From the NCBI GenBank assembly GCA_029778715.1, contig JAKOPT010000098.1, forward strand, positions 49,184 to 113,183: 64,000 nucleotides of DNA, written 5' to 3'. Each line of letters opens with the position of its first letter. The stretch's first letter is position 1. The notes under the pieces were generated by a model. That model ran no database searches and was not told where the DNA came from. It saw only the letters and a program-made list of their open reading frames with translations. This DNA comes from Actinomycetes bacterium (lineage in GTDB: Bacteria > Actinomycetota > Actinomycetes > Actinomycetales > Dermatophilaceae). The translations under genes and the position numbers were made by a program. Below, one piece after another: positions 10,201-20,512 of this stretch.

Positions 10201-13200
10201 TCAGGGGTCGGGGGTGAGGGTATGCCGCGGCTCGGGTTCGTCGACCCACGGCCCGACCGGGTTACCCATCCAGCGGGTCCGGTCGGGAACGGACTCCCCA
10301 CGCATGACGAGGGAAACCGGGCCAACGGTCGCATGTCGGCCGATCCGGGCCGCGGGCAGCACCACGGAGTTGGGGCCGAGCGTGCCACCGGCGGCGATGG
10401 TCACGGTGTCCATGGCGAGCACCCGGTCATGGAACAGGTGGGTCTGGACGACGCAGCCGGCGTTGACGGTGGCGCCGTCGCGCAGGTCGATGAGGTCGGG
10501 TTCGGGCAGCCAGTAGGTGTCGCACCAGACACCGTGGCCGATGTGCGCACCGAGGGTGCGGAACCAAGCGTTGAGGACGTGCGTGCCCCCGACCGCGCGA
10601 GCGAACCAGGGCGCGGCGATGACCTCGGTGAAGGTGTCGGCGAGTTCGTTGCGCCAGATGAACGAACTCCACAGCGGGTGGGTGCCGGGGCGGACCTTGC
10701 CGACGAGCACCCACTTGGCGGCGGTCGCCAACCCGGCCCCCACCGCACCGGCTGCGACGAGCACCAGCCCGCCAGCGAGGACGGCCCACCCCAGGCCGCG
10801 CAGCCAGAGCCCTTCCAGCGCGGCGACCGAGCCCACGATCAGGGCGAGATGCAACCAGACGGGGACGGCGCGGCATACCTCGACAAGCGCCCGGCCCACC
10901 CGCAACCGCAGCGGCGGCGCGGTCGTGCGGGCCGCATCGCCGGGCGCCGATTCGCGGCGCAACCGCTGTGGCGGCGAGCCGAGCCAGGAGGTGCCGGCCT
11001 TGGCCTTGCCGCGCTGCGGGGCCGCCGACAGCACGGCGACCAGGCCCTTCTTGGGGACCTTGCGGCCCGGGGAGGCCATCCCCGAGTTGCCGACGAAGGC
11101 CCCGCGCCCCACGCGGGCATCGGCGACCCGCAGCCAGCCGCCGCCGAGTTCGTAGGAGGCCACGAGGGTGTCGTCGGCGAGGAAGGCCCCGGCCCGCACG
11201 TCGGTGAACCGCGGGATGAGCAGCACCGTCGAGGCCTCGACATCGGGCCCGATCCGGGCGCCCAGGGCCCGCAACCACACCGGCGTCAGGGTCGAGGAGT
11301 AGAGCGGGAAGAGCCACGAGCGGGCCTCGTCGAGCACCCGCAGCGTCGACCACGCCTGCCAGGCCGGGCGCGAATGGACCGGGTAGGCCCCCGCCTTCAG
11401 CCCCACCCCAAGCCACCGGACCACCCCCAGGATGAGCAGGGCGAGCACGACGAACCCCACGGTCCCGGCAATCGGCAACCACGCCAGCGTCGACCCGAGC
11501 ACGCTCCACACCGTGTGCGCCTGTCGCACCTGCGGGGCCAGCGCCACGATCACCCCGACGCCCACGAGGCCGGCGAGGATCGGCAGCCACGACGCGACGA
11601 CGCCGGTCACGGCATACGCGATCCGCCACCGGGGCTGTCCCACGGGCGGTTCGTCGGCCCACGGGCCGCGGGCCGCGCCACTGGCCACCGCCGGCGCCCC
11701 CGACCAGGCTTCGTCGGACGGGACGACCCCGAAGACCGCCGACCCGGGCGCGACTTCGGCGCGCTTGCCGACGTCGGCACCGGGCAGGAGGGTCGAGCGG
11801 GCCCCCACGCGCGCGCCCGCCCGCACCCGGATCGGGCCGACGATGAAGGTCGCCCCGTCGATCCAGTGCCCGCGCAGGTCGACCTCGGGTTCGATGGCGG
11901 CCGCTGCGCCCAGATCGAGCATGCCCGTGATCGGCGGCAACGAGTGCAGGTCGACATCGGGCCCGATCCGGGCCCCGAGGGCCCGGGCGTAGAGCCGGAC
12001 GAGCGGCGCCCCGGAGAGGTTGGTCGCCCCGAGTTCGTCGGCGAGCCGCTCGGCCACCCAGACGCGCAGGTGGACCTTGCCGCCGCGGGGGTACCGCCCC
12101 GGCTCGACGCCCCAGAGGATGAGCCGGGCACCGAGCGCCGCGAGCGCCATCCGTCCCGGCGGGGTGAGGAGGAGCAGCCAGCCCAGCGCGAGTGCCCACC
12201 ACGGCGCCTGCGGCAGCCAGGTGAGCCCGAACAGCCAGGCCGCGGCCGCATTGCCCAGACCGATCCACACGAGCCAACGCCAGGCCCCCAGGGAGCGGAT
12301 GGCGATCGTCGCCACCGCCTGGGCGATCTGGGTCTTGCGCGGCACGATCCCGACCTCGCGGTTGAGTTGGCCTTGCGGGGTCGCCATCGCATCGAGGCCG
12401 GCAGCGAGCCGGGCGAGCGTGGGCGCCTCGTAGATGTCGGCGACCGTCACCTCGGGGAAGCGTTCGCGCAGCCGCGACACCAGCTGCGCCGCCGACAGAC
12501 TGCCGCCGCCGACATCGAAGAAGTCCTCATCCGGTCCGCTCGGCGGGCCCCCGAGGACGTGCGCCCAGTGCTCGGCGACGAACCCGGCCGTTCCCTCGTA
12601 TGCCGTGCCGCCGCTCCCGTCGTCGGCGCCGCTGGGACGGGCCGGGGGCGGCCAGGGCAGGGCGTCACGGTCGATCTTGCCGCTCGTGCGGGTGGGGATG
12701 GTGTCGACGACGACGAGCCGGGGCACGAGGGCTGCGGGCAGATCGCGGCGCAGCCGTTCGGTGGCGGCCTTGGCGTCGAACCCCTCGCCCACCGAGACAT
12801 AACCGACGAGCAGGGAGTTGCCGGCGGCGCTGCGCCGAACCGCGGCGCCGGCGCCGGTCACGCCGGGCAGGGCAAGCAGCGCCGAGTCGATCTCGCCGAG
12901 TTCGATGCGCCGCCCGCCGACCTTGACCTGGTCGTCCTTGCGGCCGGCGAAGACGATGCCCACCCCGTCGAAGGCGACCCGGTCTCCCGAGCGGTAGGCG
13001 CGCTCCCAACCCAGGGTGGGCAGCGCGGCATACGCGCTCGCGTCCTTGTCCGGGTCGAGATAGCGGGCCAGGCCGACGCCACCGATGATGAGTTCGCCCT
13101 CCTCGCCGACCCCGACCGACTCGCCCGCCTCGTCGACGACGGCGAGGTCCCACCCGGCGAGCGGCAGCCCGATTCGCACGGGTGGCTCGCCGGTGAGGCG

Positions 13201-14112
13201 CGCCCCGCAGGCGACGACGGTCGCCTCGGTGGGGCCGTAGGTGTTCCACACCTCGCGGGTGTCGGTCGCCAGGCGGGCACCCAACTCCAAGGGCGCGGCC
13301 TCGCCGCCGAGGATGAGCAGGCGGACGGCGGTCAGGGCCGAGGGCGGCCATAGGGACACCAAGGTAGGCACCGTGGAGACGACAGTGATGTCGTTGGCGA
13401 TCAGCCAGGGCCCGAGTTCGACGCCGGAGCGCACGAGCGAGCGGGGCGCGGGCACGAGGCACGCGCCGTAGCGCCAGGCGAGCCACATCTCCTCACAGCT
13501 GGCGTCAAAGGCGACCGACAACCCCGCCATGACCCGATCGCCGGGGCCGATGGGCTTGTCCTGCAAGAACATTTCGGATTCGGCATCGACGAAGGCGGCG
13601 GCGTTGCGGTGGGTGACGGCCACCCCCTTGGGGGTCCCCGTCGAGCCCGAGGTGAAGATGATCCACGCATCGTCGCTCGTCTCGGGGTCTTCGCGCCCCT
13701 CCCCGGTGGGCTCGATGTGGTCGTCGGCGCGCACGACGAGGTCGGTGGTGACGACCGCGGCCACCCCGGCCTCCCCGAACACCACTCGAGCCCGCTCGTC
13801 CGGGTCGTCGTGATCGACCGGCACGTATGCCGCGCCCGCGGCGAGGATGCCGAGGATCGCGACATAGAGGTCGGTCGTGCCGCTGGGGATGCGCACCCCC
13901 ACCCGATCCCCGCGGGTCACCCCCTCGGCGACCAGCGCGTCGGCGAGTTCGTCAGCGGCGTCGGCGAGGTCGGCATACGTGAGAACCTCACGGCCGTTGT
14001 CGAGGGCGGGTTCGTCCGGGTGGGCGGCAACGGTCGCCCGGAAGATGTCGACCAGGGTCCGCGGCGGTGGGGCCTGGTCGCCGCGGAGCAGGACGGGGGG
14101 AATCTCCGGCAC
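10201..14112 (-). CDS. Pls/PosA-type single-module NRPS (A-PCP-TM-tandem hexapeptide/C-like domains)
   Basis: IIFTSGSTGTPKGV, YRSGDRVAFDGVGIVFAGRKDDQVKVGGRRIELGEI, PCP DFFDVGGGSLSA, multiple TM segments, repeated LGARIGPDV units; GTG start at 14112 preferred over the 1361-aa ORF start. Confidence 0.85.
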   Translation of the reverse strand: MPEIPPVLLRGDQAPPPRTLVDIFRATVAAHPDEPALDNGREVLTYADLADAADELADALVAEGVTRGDRVGVRIPSGTTDLYVAILGILAAGAAYVPVDHDDPDERARVVFGEAGVAAVVTTDLVVRADDHIEPTGEGREDPETSDDAWIIFTSGSTGTPKGVAVTHRNAAAFVDAESEMFLQDKPIGPGDRVMAGLSVAFDASCEEMWLAWRYGACLVPAPRSLVRSGVELGPWLIANDITVVSTVPTLVSLWPPSALTAVRLLILGGEAAPLELGARLATDTREVWNTYGPTEATVVACGARLTGEPPVRIGLPLAGWDLAVVDEAGESVGVGEEGELIIGGVGLARYLDPDKDASAYAALPTLGWERAYRSGDRVAFDGVGIVFAGRKDDQVKVGGRRIELGEIDSALLALPGVTGAGAAVRRSAAGNSLLVGYVSVGEGFDAKAATERLRRDLPAALVPRLVVVDTIPTRTSGKIDRDALPWPPPARPSGADDGSGGTAYEGTAGFVAEHWAHVLGGPPSGPDEDFFDVGGGSLSAAQLVSRLRERFPEVTVADIYEAPTLARLAAGLDAMATPQGQLNREVGIVPRKTQIAQAVATIAIRSLGAWRWLVWIGLGNAAAAWLFGLTWLPQAPWWALALGWLLLLTPPGRMALAALGARLILWGVEPGRYPRGGKVHLRVWVAERLADELGATNLSGAPLVRLYARALGARIGPDVDLHSLPPITGMLDLGAAAAIEPEVDLRGHWIDGATFIVGPIRVRAGARVGARSTLLPGADVGKRAEVAPGSAVFGVVPSDEAWSGAPAVASGAARGPWADEPPVGQPRWRIAYAVTGVVASWLPILAGLVGVGVIVALAPQVRQAHTVWSVLGSTLAWLPIAGTVGFVVLALLILGVVRWLGVGLKAGAYPVHSRPAWQAWSTLRVLDEARSWLFPLYSSTLTPVWLRALGARIGPDVEASTVLLIPRFTDVRAGAFLADDTLVASYELGGGWLRVADARVGRGAFVGNSGMASPGRKVPKKGLVAVLSAAPQRGKAKAGTSWLGSPPQRLRRESAPGDAARTTAPPLRLRVGRALVEVCRAVPVWLHLALIVGSVAALEGLWLRGLGWAVLAGGLVLVAAGAVGAGLATAAKWVLVGKVRPGTHPLWSSFIWRNELADTFTEVIAAPWFARAVGGTHVLNAWFRTLGAHIGHGVWCDTYWLPEPDLIDLRDGATVNAGCVVQTHLFHDRVLAMDTVTIAAGGTLGPNSVVLPAARIGRHATVGPVSLVMRGESVPDRTRWMGNPVGPWVDEPEPRHTLTPDP

Positions 14113-14192
14113 GGGGCCATTGTGTCCGACGCCCGCGGGCGGCGTCCGGCGGCGCCACGGACCAGCCGCGTGAATTCTTGGGTATGCCGCCC

Positions 14193-14244
14193 GCTTGGCT
14201 GCAGCGCGCTGGTCGTGGGGACGACCAGGGCGCTGCAGCGAAGC
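14193..14244. terminator. Long hairpin upstream of the Pls gene (about 22 of 24 bp paired, GGGG loop)
   Basis: GCTTGGCTGCAGCGCGCTGGTCGT-GGGG-ACGACCAGGGCGCTGCAGCGAAGC. Confidence 0.6.
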
Positions 14245-14259
14245 AAGCACGCCACCAGC

Positions 14260-14305
14260 GGAGAACCCGCGGGCGACCGTTGTCACGATCGCCGGCGGGT
14301 TCTCC
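14260..14305. terminator. Hairpin 24 bp past the hppA stop, likely terminator
   Basis: GGAGAACCCGCGGGCGA-N12-TCGCCGGCGGGTTCTCC, 16 of 17 bp paired. Confidence 0.75.
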
Positions 14306-14328
14306 TCAGTCGTGGAGCGGACTAGCGC

Positions 14329-16698
14329 CTAGGCCTTGGCCACCGGCCCGGCGTCCGCGCTGACCGCGCTCGGGCTGTCATCGCCACCGATGGCCAGGTC
14401 GCGGCTCTTGGTGATGGCCACGGCCGCGATGATGACGATCAGGGCCACACCGGCGATGCCGTAACGCAGCGGCTGGTTGGCGCTCGGGCCGACCGAGAGC
14501 ATGACGATGGCGGGAGCGATGAGAACCGCAACCAGGTTCATGACCTTGAGCAGCGGGTTGATCGCCGGACCGGCGGTGTCCTTGAACGGGTCGCCGACCG
14601 TGTCACCGATGACCGTGGCCGCGTGGGCGTCGGAGCCCTTGCCGCCGAACGCGCCGTCCTCGACGAGCTTCTTCGCGTTGTCCCATGACCCACCGGAGTT
14701 GGCGAGGAAGACCGCCATGAGCGCACCGGTGCCGATGGCGCCGGCGAGGAACCCGGCCAGCGGCCCGATGCCCAGCCCGAAGCCGACAGCCACCGGGGCC
14801 ATGGCCGCGAGCAAACCGGGGGTAGCCAGCTCACGCAGTGAGTCGCGCGTGCAGATGTCGACAACCCGGCCGTATTCGGGCTTCTCGGAGTAGTCCATGA
14901 TCCCGGGGTGCTCGCGGAACTGGCGGCGCACCTCGAAGACGATGGCACCGGCCGCGCGGGTCACCGCGTTGATGGCCAGCCCGGAGAAGAGGAACACCAC
15001 GGCCGCGCCGAGGACCAAGCCGACGAGGGTGTTGGGCGAGGTGACCATCGCGAAGGCGTCGCGCTGCCAGCGGGCCGCGTCGACCTCGCTCATCGACCCC
15101 AGGTCGGTGATCTTGCCGGCCGCGCTCATCCACGCATCGGTGTAGGAGCCGAACAGAGCCGTGGCCGCCAGCACCGCGGTGGCGATGGCGATGCCCTTGG
15201 TGATCGCCTTGGTCGTGTTGCCGACCGCGTCGAGCTCGGTGAGGATCTGGGCGCCGCCCTCATCGACGTCCCCGGACATCTCGGCGATGCCCTGAGCGTT
15301 GTCCGACACCGGGCCGAAGGTGTCCATGGCCACGATGACGCCGACCGTCGTGAGCAGCCCGCACCCGGCGAGCGCCACGAGGAACAGCGAGAGGTAGAGC
15401 GCGCCGCCGCCGAGGAGGAACGCGGCATACACGGTCAACCCGATGATGGCCGCGGTGTAGACCGCCGACTCCAACCCGACCCCGATCCCGGAGAGCACCA
15501 CGGTCGCCGGGCCGGTCAGGGAGGTGCGGGCGACATCGCGCGTCGGCCGCGAAGTGGTGCCGGTGAAGTAGCCGGTGAGCCAGAGGATGATGCCGGCGAG
15601 GACGATGCCAATGACGACCGCGGAGATGGCGACGATGCGCGGGTTGCCCTGCAGCTGAGCCACTTCGCTGTTGGTGCTGCCCAGGTCCGCAAACGTTGCC
15701 GGGAGGTACAGCCAGGCGGCTGCCGCGCAGAGTACGGCGGAGATGAGGGCGGCGATGTAGAAGCCGCGGTTGATCGCCGTGAGCGCGCTCTCGCCGGGCC
15801 GCGCCTTGGTGATGAACACCCCGAGCAGGGCGGTCACGGCGCCGATCGCCGGCACGATGAGCGGGTAGACCAGGCCGTAGGAGCCGAAGGCCACGGACCC
15901 GAGGATGAGAGCGGCGACGAGCGTCACGGCATACGACTCGAAAAGATCCGCAGCCATGCCGGCGCAGTCACCGACGTTGTCGCCGACGTTGTCGGCGATG
16001 GTGGCCGCGTTGCGGGGGTCATCTTCGGGGATGCCGGCCTCGACCTTGCCGACCAGGTCGGCGCCCACGTCAGCGGCCTTGGTGAAGATCCCGCCGCCGA
16101 CCCGCATGAACATCGCGAGCAGCGCGGCGCCGAAGCCGAAGCCTTCGAGGACCTTGGGGGCGTCCCCCTTGTAGAGGAGCACGACGATGCTCGCCCCGAG
16201 GAGGCCGAGACCCACGGTCGCCATGCCGACGACGCCACCGGTGCGGAACGCCAGGCGCATGCCCTCGGCGCGGCCGGCGTCCCCGTGACGCGAGGCCGCG
16301 GCGACCCGCACGTTGGCCTTGACCGCCAGGCTCATACCCAGGTAGCCGATGCACGCGGAGAAGAGCGCTCCGACGACGAAGAACCCGGACCGACCCCATT
16401 TGATGGCGGCGGTATCGGCGGGCAGGAAGAGAAGCAACCCGAAAACGAGGACGACGAAGACCCCGAGAGTCTTGAACTGCCGGGCCAAGTAGGCCTGCGC
16501 GCCTTCCTCCACGGCCGCACCGATGGTGCGCATGTTGTCGGTGCCGGTGTCCGCCGCGAGCACCTGCTGCCGGAAAATGACGCCCATGAGCAGCGCAATC
16601 GCGGCGATCGCCGCGACCGTGATGACCATGATCTGATTCATTCCGGTGAGCTCGACGGCGGAACTCGCCGCGGGTAGGGCGAGCCCTAGTCCAGCCAT
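14329..16698 (-). CDS. hppA: Membrane-bound H+-translocating pyrophosphatase
   Basis: 789 aa; FTKAADVGADLVGKVEAGIPEDDPRNAATIADNVGDNVGDCAGMAADLFESY. Confidence 0.97.
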   Translation of the reverse strand: MAGLGLALPAASSAVELTGMNQIMVITVAAIAAIALLMGVIFRQQVLAADTGTDNMRTIGAAVEEGAQAYLARQFKTLGVFVVLVFGLLLFLPADTAAIKWGRSGFFVVGALFSACIGYLGMSLAVKANVRVAAASRHGDAGRAEGMRLAFRTGGVVGMATVGLGLLGASIVVLLYKGDAPKVLEGFGFGAALLAMFMRVGGGIFTKAADVGADLVGKVEAGIPEDDPRNAATIADNVGDNVGDCAGMAADLFESYAVTLVAALILGSVAFGSYGLVYPLIVPAIGAVTALLGVFITKARPGESALTAINRGFYIAALISAVLCAAAAWLYLPATFADLGSTNSEVAQLQGNPRIVAISAVVIGIVLAGIILWLTGYFTGTTSRPTRDVARTSLTGPATVVLSGIGVGLESAVYTAAIIGLTVYAAFLLGGGALYLSLFLVALAGCGLLTTVGVIVAMDTFGPVSDNAQGIAEMSGDVDEGGAQILTELDAVGNTTKAITKGIAIATAVLAATALFGSYTDAWMSAAGKITDLGSMSEVDAARWQRDAFAMVTSPNTLVGLVLGAAVVFLFSGLAINAVTRAAGAIVFEVRRQFREHPGIMDYSEKPEYGRVVDICTRDSLRELATPGLLAAMAPVAVGFGLGIGPLAGFLAGAIGTGALMAVFLANSGGSWDNAKKLVEDGAFGGKGSDAHAATVIGDTVGDPFKDTAGPAINPLLKVMNLVAVLIAPAIVMLSVGPSANQPLRYGIAGVALIVIIAAVAITKSRDLAIGGDDSPSAVSADAGPVAKA

Positions 16699-16882
16699 TC
16701 CATCCTCCTTGACGGTATGCCGTGCGGGCCTGGCCGCCCAGGAGTGCGCTCCCGGGGTCGCCCGCGTCGTGGGAACCTTACCCGGTGACTGACGTCACAG
16801 GCGGGCCGACGTCTGTTGCTGTGACTACATTCACGCAGCGTTCACGCACGCCACGACTGGTGGCAAGGGTGGCACGAACTCC

Positions 16883-17215
16883 TCACCGGGACAGGGCGTC
16901 CTCGACACTGTCGGCGATGACGAAGACCTGGTCCAGGCCGGTGATGTCGAAGACCCGGAGGATCTTGTCGCGGGTGCATATCAGGCGCAGCCAGCCCTGC
17001 CGCTGCCGCACCGCCTTGAGCCGGGCGACGAGCACGCCCAGGCCCGTGGAGTCGAGGACATCGACGCCGTCGAGGTCGACGACGAGCCGGATGTGTCCTT
17101 GGGTGATGGCGTCATCAAGCCGTGACCGTAGCCGCGCGGCGCTGTAGAGATCCACCGCGCCAGTCACCGCGACCAGGACCGCCTCGGGCCCCAGGGCCGA
17201 CACCGTCACGTCCAC
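16883..17215 (-). CDS. STAS-domain anti-sigma factor antagonist
   Basis: IRLVVDLDGVDVLDSTGLGVLVARLKAVRQRQGWLRLICT. Confidence 0.9.
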   Translation of the reverse strand: MDVTVSALGPEAVLVAVTGAVDLYSAARLRSRLDDAITQGHIRLVVDLDGVDVLDSTGLGVLVARLKAVRQRQGWLRLICTRDKILRVFDITGLDQVFVIADSVEDALSR

Positions 17216-17319
17216 CGTGTCCCGCTCCTTGCGCTGTGTGTGCTCCCGGACCCTGGCACCGACGGACCAGGTATGCCGTGGGTCACCCGGTGTCGGTCTC
17301 GCCCGTTACGGTAGCGCCC

Positions 17320-19620
17320 GTGTCTGGATCGGCCCAGTTTCCCGGTGCCCTGGGTCACCTGGTGCGCGCCTTCGGCGCCGATCGCGTCCGGCACGTCGAG
17401 CGCCTGCCGGCCCGGGCGGCGCGCTGGGGCGCGTGGCCCTCGTGGGTCGACCCGGCGGTGCTCGGCGTGCTCCTCGGCCAGGGGCACGAGCGGCCCTGGG
17501 CCCACCAGGTGGAGGCCATGGAGTGGGCGCGCGCGGGCACGCATGTCGTCGTCGCGACCGGCACCGCCTCGGGCAAGAGCCTGGCCTACCTCGTGCCCGC
17601 GCTCACCGCGATCCGCGAGGGGTTGGCGGCGCCGTCGGGGCGGGGCGCGAGCGTCCTCTACGTCTCGCCGACGAAAGCCCTGGCCGCCGATCAGCGGCAC
17701 CGCACCGAGTCCTGGGCGGTTCCCGGGGTCCGGGTGGCGACCTATGACGGCGACACCTCCCCCGACGAGCGGCGCTGGGTGCGCGACCACGCCCATCTCG
17801 TCCTGACCAACCCCGACCTGCTCCATCATTCGCTGCTGCCCGGGCACGCGCATTGGCGGCGGTTCCTTCGCGCCCTGCGCTATGTCGTCATCGATGAATG
17901 CCACACCTACCGCGGGGTGTTCGGCTCGCACGTCGCTCTCGTCATCCGGCGCCTGCGCCGGCTCGCGGCCCGCTACGGCAGCACCCCCACGTTCGTCCTC
18001 GCCTCGGCGACGGTGAGCGACCCCGCTGCCCACGCCGCCGCGTTGATCGGTATGCCGGTCACGCCCGTCGCGCAGGACGCGTCGCCGAGGGAGGCGATGA
18101 CATTCGCCCTCTGGGAGCCGCCGATGCGCGAGGACCAGCGCCGCGCCGCGACGTCCGAGGCCGCGGACCTGCTTGCCGAACTGGTCGCCCACGACGTGCA
18201 GACCCTCGCCTTCGGCCGCAGCCGGGCCGGGGTGGAGACGCTCGCCCGTCGGGCCCGGCACCGCCTCGAGGAGGAGGCGCCGCGGCTCGCGGGGTCGGTC
18301 GCGGCATACCGAGGGGGATATCTGCCGGAGGAGCGACGCGCCCTGGAGCGGGACGTGCGCGCCGGCACGGTGCGGGGGCTGGCCGCGACCAACGCGCTCG
18401 AACTCGGGATCGACATCAGCGGGCTCGACGCCGTCGTCCTCGCCGGGTGGCCGGGGCGGCGGGCGAGCGTGTGGCAGCAGGCCGGGCGCGCCGGGCGGGC
18501 GGGGCGCGAATCGCTCGCGGTGTTCGTCGCCGCGGACGACCCGCTGGACACCTATGTCCTGGGGCACCCGGAGACGCTGTTCGGGGCGCCGGTGGAGGCC
18601 ACCGTCCTCGACCCAGCGAACCGGCACGTGCTCGCCCCCCACTTGGCGGCCGCGGCGGCGGAATTGCCGCTGCGCAAGGAGGATTGGGCGCTTTTCGGGG
18701 AGACGGCACCGGGTGTGGTGGACGCCCTCGTTGCCGGCGGCCTCCTGCGCCGACGCCCGGCCGGCTGGTTCTGGGCGCGCGAGGACCGGCCCGCCGACCA
18801 CGTGTCGCTGCGGGGCGCGGACGGGGTGGTCGCGATCGCCGAGCGTCGCACCGGCCGCATCCTCGGCACGATCGACGCGGCGACGGCGCCCTCGCAGGTC
18901 CACGCCGGGGCGGTGCATGTCCATCAGGGTCAGACCTACGTCGTCACGGATCTGGATCTCGACGCCTCGGTGGCGACGGTCGTCGCGGGCGACCCGGGAT
19001 GGTCCACGCAGGCCCAGTCGGTGAGTTCGTTCGACCTGGTGTCGGTGGCACGACAGGTGTCGTTCGGGGAGGTCGAGGTGGCCTTCGGGACGGTGGCGGT
19101 GACGTCGCAGGTGACCGGCTTCGTGCGGCGGCTGCCGAGCGGCGAGGTGATCGGGCGGCATACCCTCGACCTGCCGGCGCGCACCCTGACCACCCGGGGA
19201 GTGTGGTGGACGATCACCGAGGCCGCGCTGGCGCGGGCCGGGGTGGCGGCCGACGCGACACCGGGGGCGTTGCATGCGGCCGAGCACGCGGCGATCGGGT
19301 TGCTCCCGGTGGTCGCGACGTCGGACCGCTGGGATGTCGGCGGGGTGTCGACCGCGCTGCACCCGGACACCGGGCTGCCCACCGTCCTCGTCTACGACGG
19401 ATACCCCGGGGGCGCCGGTTTCGCCGAGCAGGGGTATGCCGCGTTCGGCACCTGGGTCTCGGCGACCGCGGCAGCGATCCGCGGCTGTCGCTGCCGGGCC
19501 GGATGCCCCAGTTGCGTCCAGTCCCCCAAGTGCGGCAACGGCAACGAACCCCTCGACAAGGCCGGCGCCCTCACCGTCCTCACGGTTGTCCTCGACGCTC
19601 TGGCGGCCCCGGGCTCGTGA
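17320..19620 (+). CDS. DEAD/DEAH helicase with C-terminal Zn-binding (DUF1998-like) domain
   Basis: VVATGTASGKSLAYLVPAL, VVIDECHTYRG, LASATVSDP, C-terminal GCRCRAGCPSCVQSPKCGNGNEPLDK. Confidence 0.93.
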   Translation: MSGSAQFPGALGHLVRAFGADRVRHVERLPARAARWGAWPSWVDPAVLGVLLGQGHERPWAHQVEAMEWARAGTHVVVATGTASGKSLAYLVPALTAIREGLAAPSGRGASVLYVSPTKALAADQRHRTESWAVPGVRVATYDGDTSPDERRWVRDHAHLVLTNPDLLHHSLLPGHAHWRRFLRALRYVVIDECHTYRGVFGSHVALVIRRLRRLAARYGSTPTFVLASATVSDPAAHAAALIGMPVTPVAQDASPREAMTFALWEPPMREDQRRAATSEAADLLAELVAHDVQTLAFGRSRAGVETLARRARHRLEEEAPRLAGSVAAYRGGYLPEERRALERDVRAGTVRGLAATNALELGIDISGLDAVVLAGWPGRRASVWQQAGRAGRAGRESLAVFVAADDPLDTYVLGHPETLFGAPVEATVLDPANRHVLAPHLAAAAAELPLRKEDWALFGETAPGVVDALVAGGLLRRRPAGWFWAREDRPADHVSLRGADGVVAIAERRTGRILGTIDAATAPSQVHAGAVHVHQGQTYVVTDLDLDASVATVVAGDPGWSTQAQSVSSFDLVSVARQVSFGEVEVAFGTVAVTSQVTGFVRRLPSGEVIGRHTLDLPARTLTTRGVWWTITEAALARAGVAADATPGALHAAEHAAIGLLPVVATSDRWDVGGVSTALHPDTGLPTVLVYDGYPGGAGFAEQGYAAFGTWVSATAAAIRGCRCRAGCPSCVQSPKCGNGNEPLDKAGALTVLTVVLDALAAPGS

Positions 19621-19688
19621 CCGCGTGACGAGCCGCGCGGCCGGCACCTGGGCCGGGACGGCACGGATGCCCGCAGCGGGAGGCCTCG

Positions 19689-20120
19689 TCACGGCGGACT
19701 CGATTCCGGTTCGACGAGGGGTCCGGCGCGCGCGGTGGCGGTCGCGTCGGAAGAACCCAAGCCCCACAGCAGGTGCACCGGCACGGTCACCGACACCTGG
19801 ACCGAGTCGTCGTCGTGGATCGCGCAGCCGAGCAGGCGGGCCCCGTTGGCGCGCGCGGTGGCCCCGGCGGCCGCACAGGCGTCGGAGTCGCCGAGGACCT
19901 GCGCCTGCGCGCCACCGATCGCGGCCAGGTCAGCCGCTGTGGCGGCGTGTTGGGCGGCCCGAGCCGCCGCCGCAACCAGCAGGCCGCCCACCATGAGCAC
20001 CGCCAGCGCAGCAACGACGCCGACAACCAGGACCGTTCCCGACCCCCGTTCACCGCCCCCGCGCGTGCCCGTCACGCCCGGATCCTCACCGCCGCGGCGG
20101 CGGCGAATCGTCGCGCTCAC
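19689..20120 (-). CDS. TadE/TadG-like secretory protein (Rv3654c-like)
   Basis: RGSGTVLVVGVVAALAVLMVGGLLVAAAARAAQHAATAADLAAIGGA. Confidence 0.8.
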   Translation of the reverse strand: MSATIRRRRGGEDPGVTGTRGGGERGSGTVLVVGVVAALAVLMVGGLLVAAAARAAQHAATAADLAAIGGAQAQVLGDSDACAAAGATARANGARLLGCAIHDDDSVQVSVTVPVHLLWGLGSSDATATARAGPLVEPESSPP

Positions 20121-20512
20121 GGCATACCCTCCGCTCCTAACTCCACGGGGGCCACGGCATCGGCCTGGCAGCCCGGCACCCCCAACACGGCGAGCATCCG
20201 CGGTGCCGGGCTGTGCACCGTGACCCGCATCGTGAGCCCGCCACCAGGGAGCGCCCCACCACCGCCGACGGACACCACCGCCCCCGTCGGGGATCGCCCT
20301 GCCACCGCCGAGACGACCCCGGCGACCGGCTCGCCACGGGCGGCGAGCCGGGCACCGATGCGGGCCGCGTCGGCGCAGCGCACCTGATCGACGCCGAGTA
20401 CCAAGGCGGCCAACGCGAGCACGAGCACGACCAGCACGGCCGGGAGGGCGAGCGCGATTTCGGCGCTCACCATCCCGGCCTCGCGCCCGCTCGTTGAGCG
20501 GGACCTGGTCAC
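20117..20512 (-). CDS. TadE-family pilus assembly protein
   Basis: GTG at 20512; REAGMVSAEIALALPAVLVVLVLALAALVLGVDQVRCADAARIGARLAARGE. Confidence 0.8.
   Translation of the reverse strand: MTRSRSTSGREAGMVSAEIALALPAVLVVLVLALAALVLGVDQVRCADAARIGARLAARGEPVAGVVSAVAGRSPTGAVVSVGGGGALPGGGLTMRVTVHSPAPRMLAVLGVPGCQADAVAPVELGAEGMP

Noticed and set aside
9757-13353. 1198-aa plus-strand ORF
   Set aside because: Antisense shadow of the Pls/PosA NRPS; composition rich in Gly/Arg/Asp/Pro with no domain, typical of high-GC antisense frames.
10201-14286. Extended 1361-aa start for the NRPS
   Set aside because: The N-terminal extension is encoded by a strong hairpin region; GTG at 14112 fits the family better.
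14908-16677. 589-aa plus-strand ORF
   Set aside because: Antisense to hppA.
17206-19767. 853-aa minus-strand ORF
   Set aside because: Antisense to the DEAD-box helicase; no recognisable domain.
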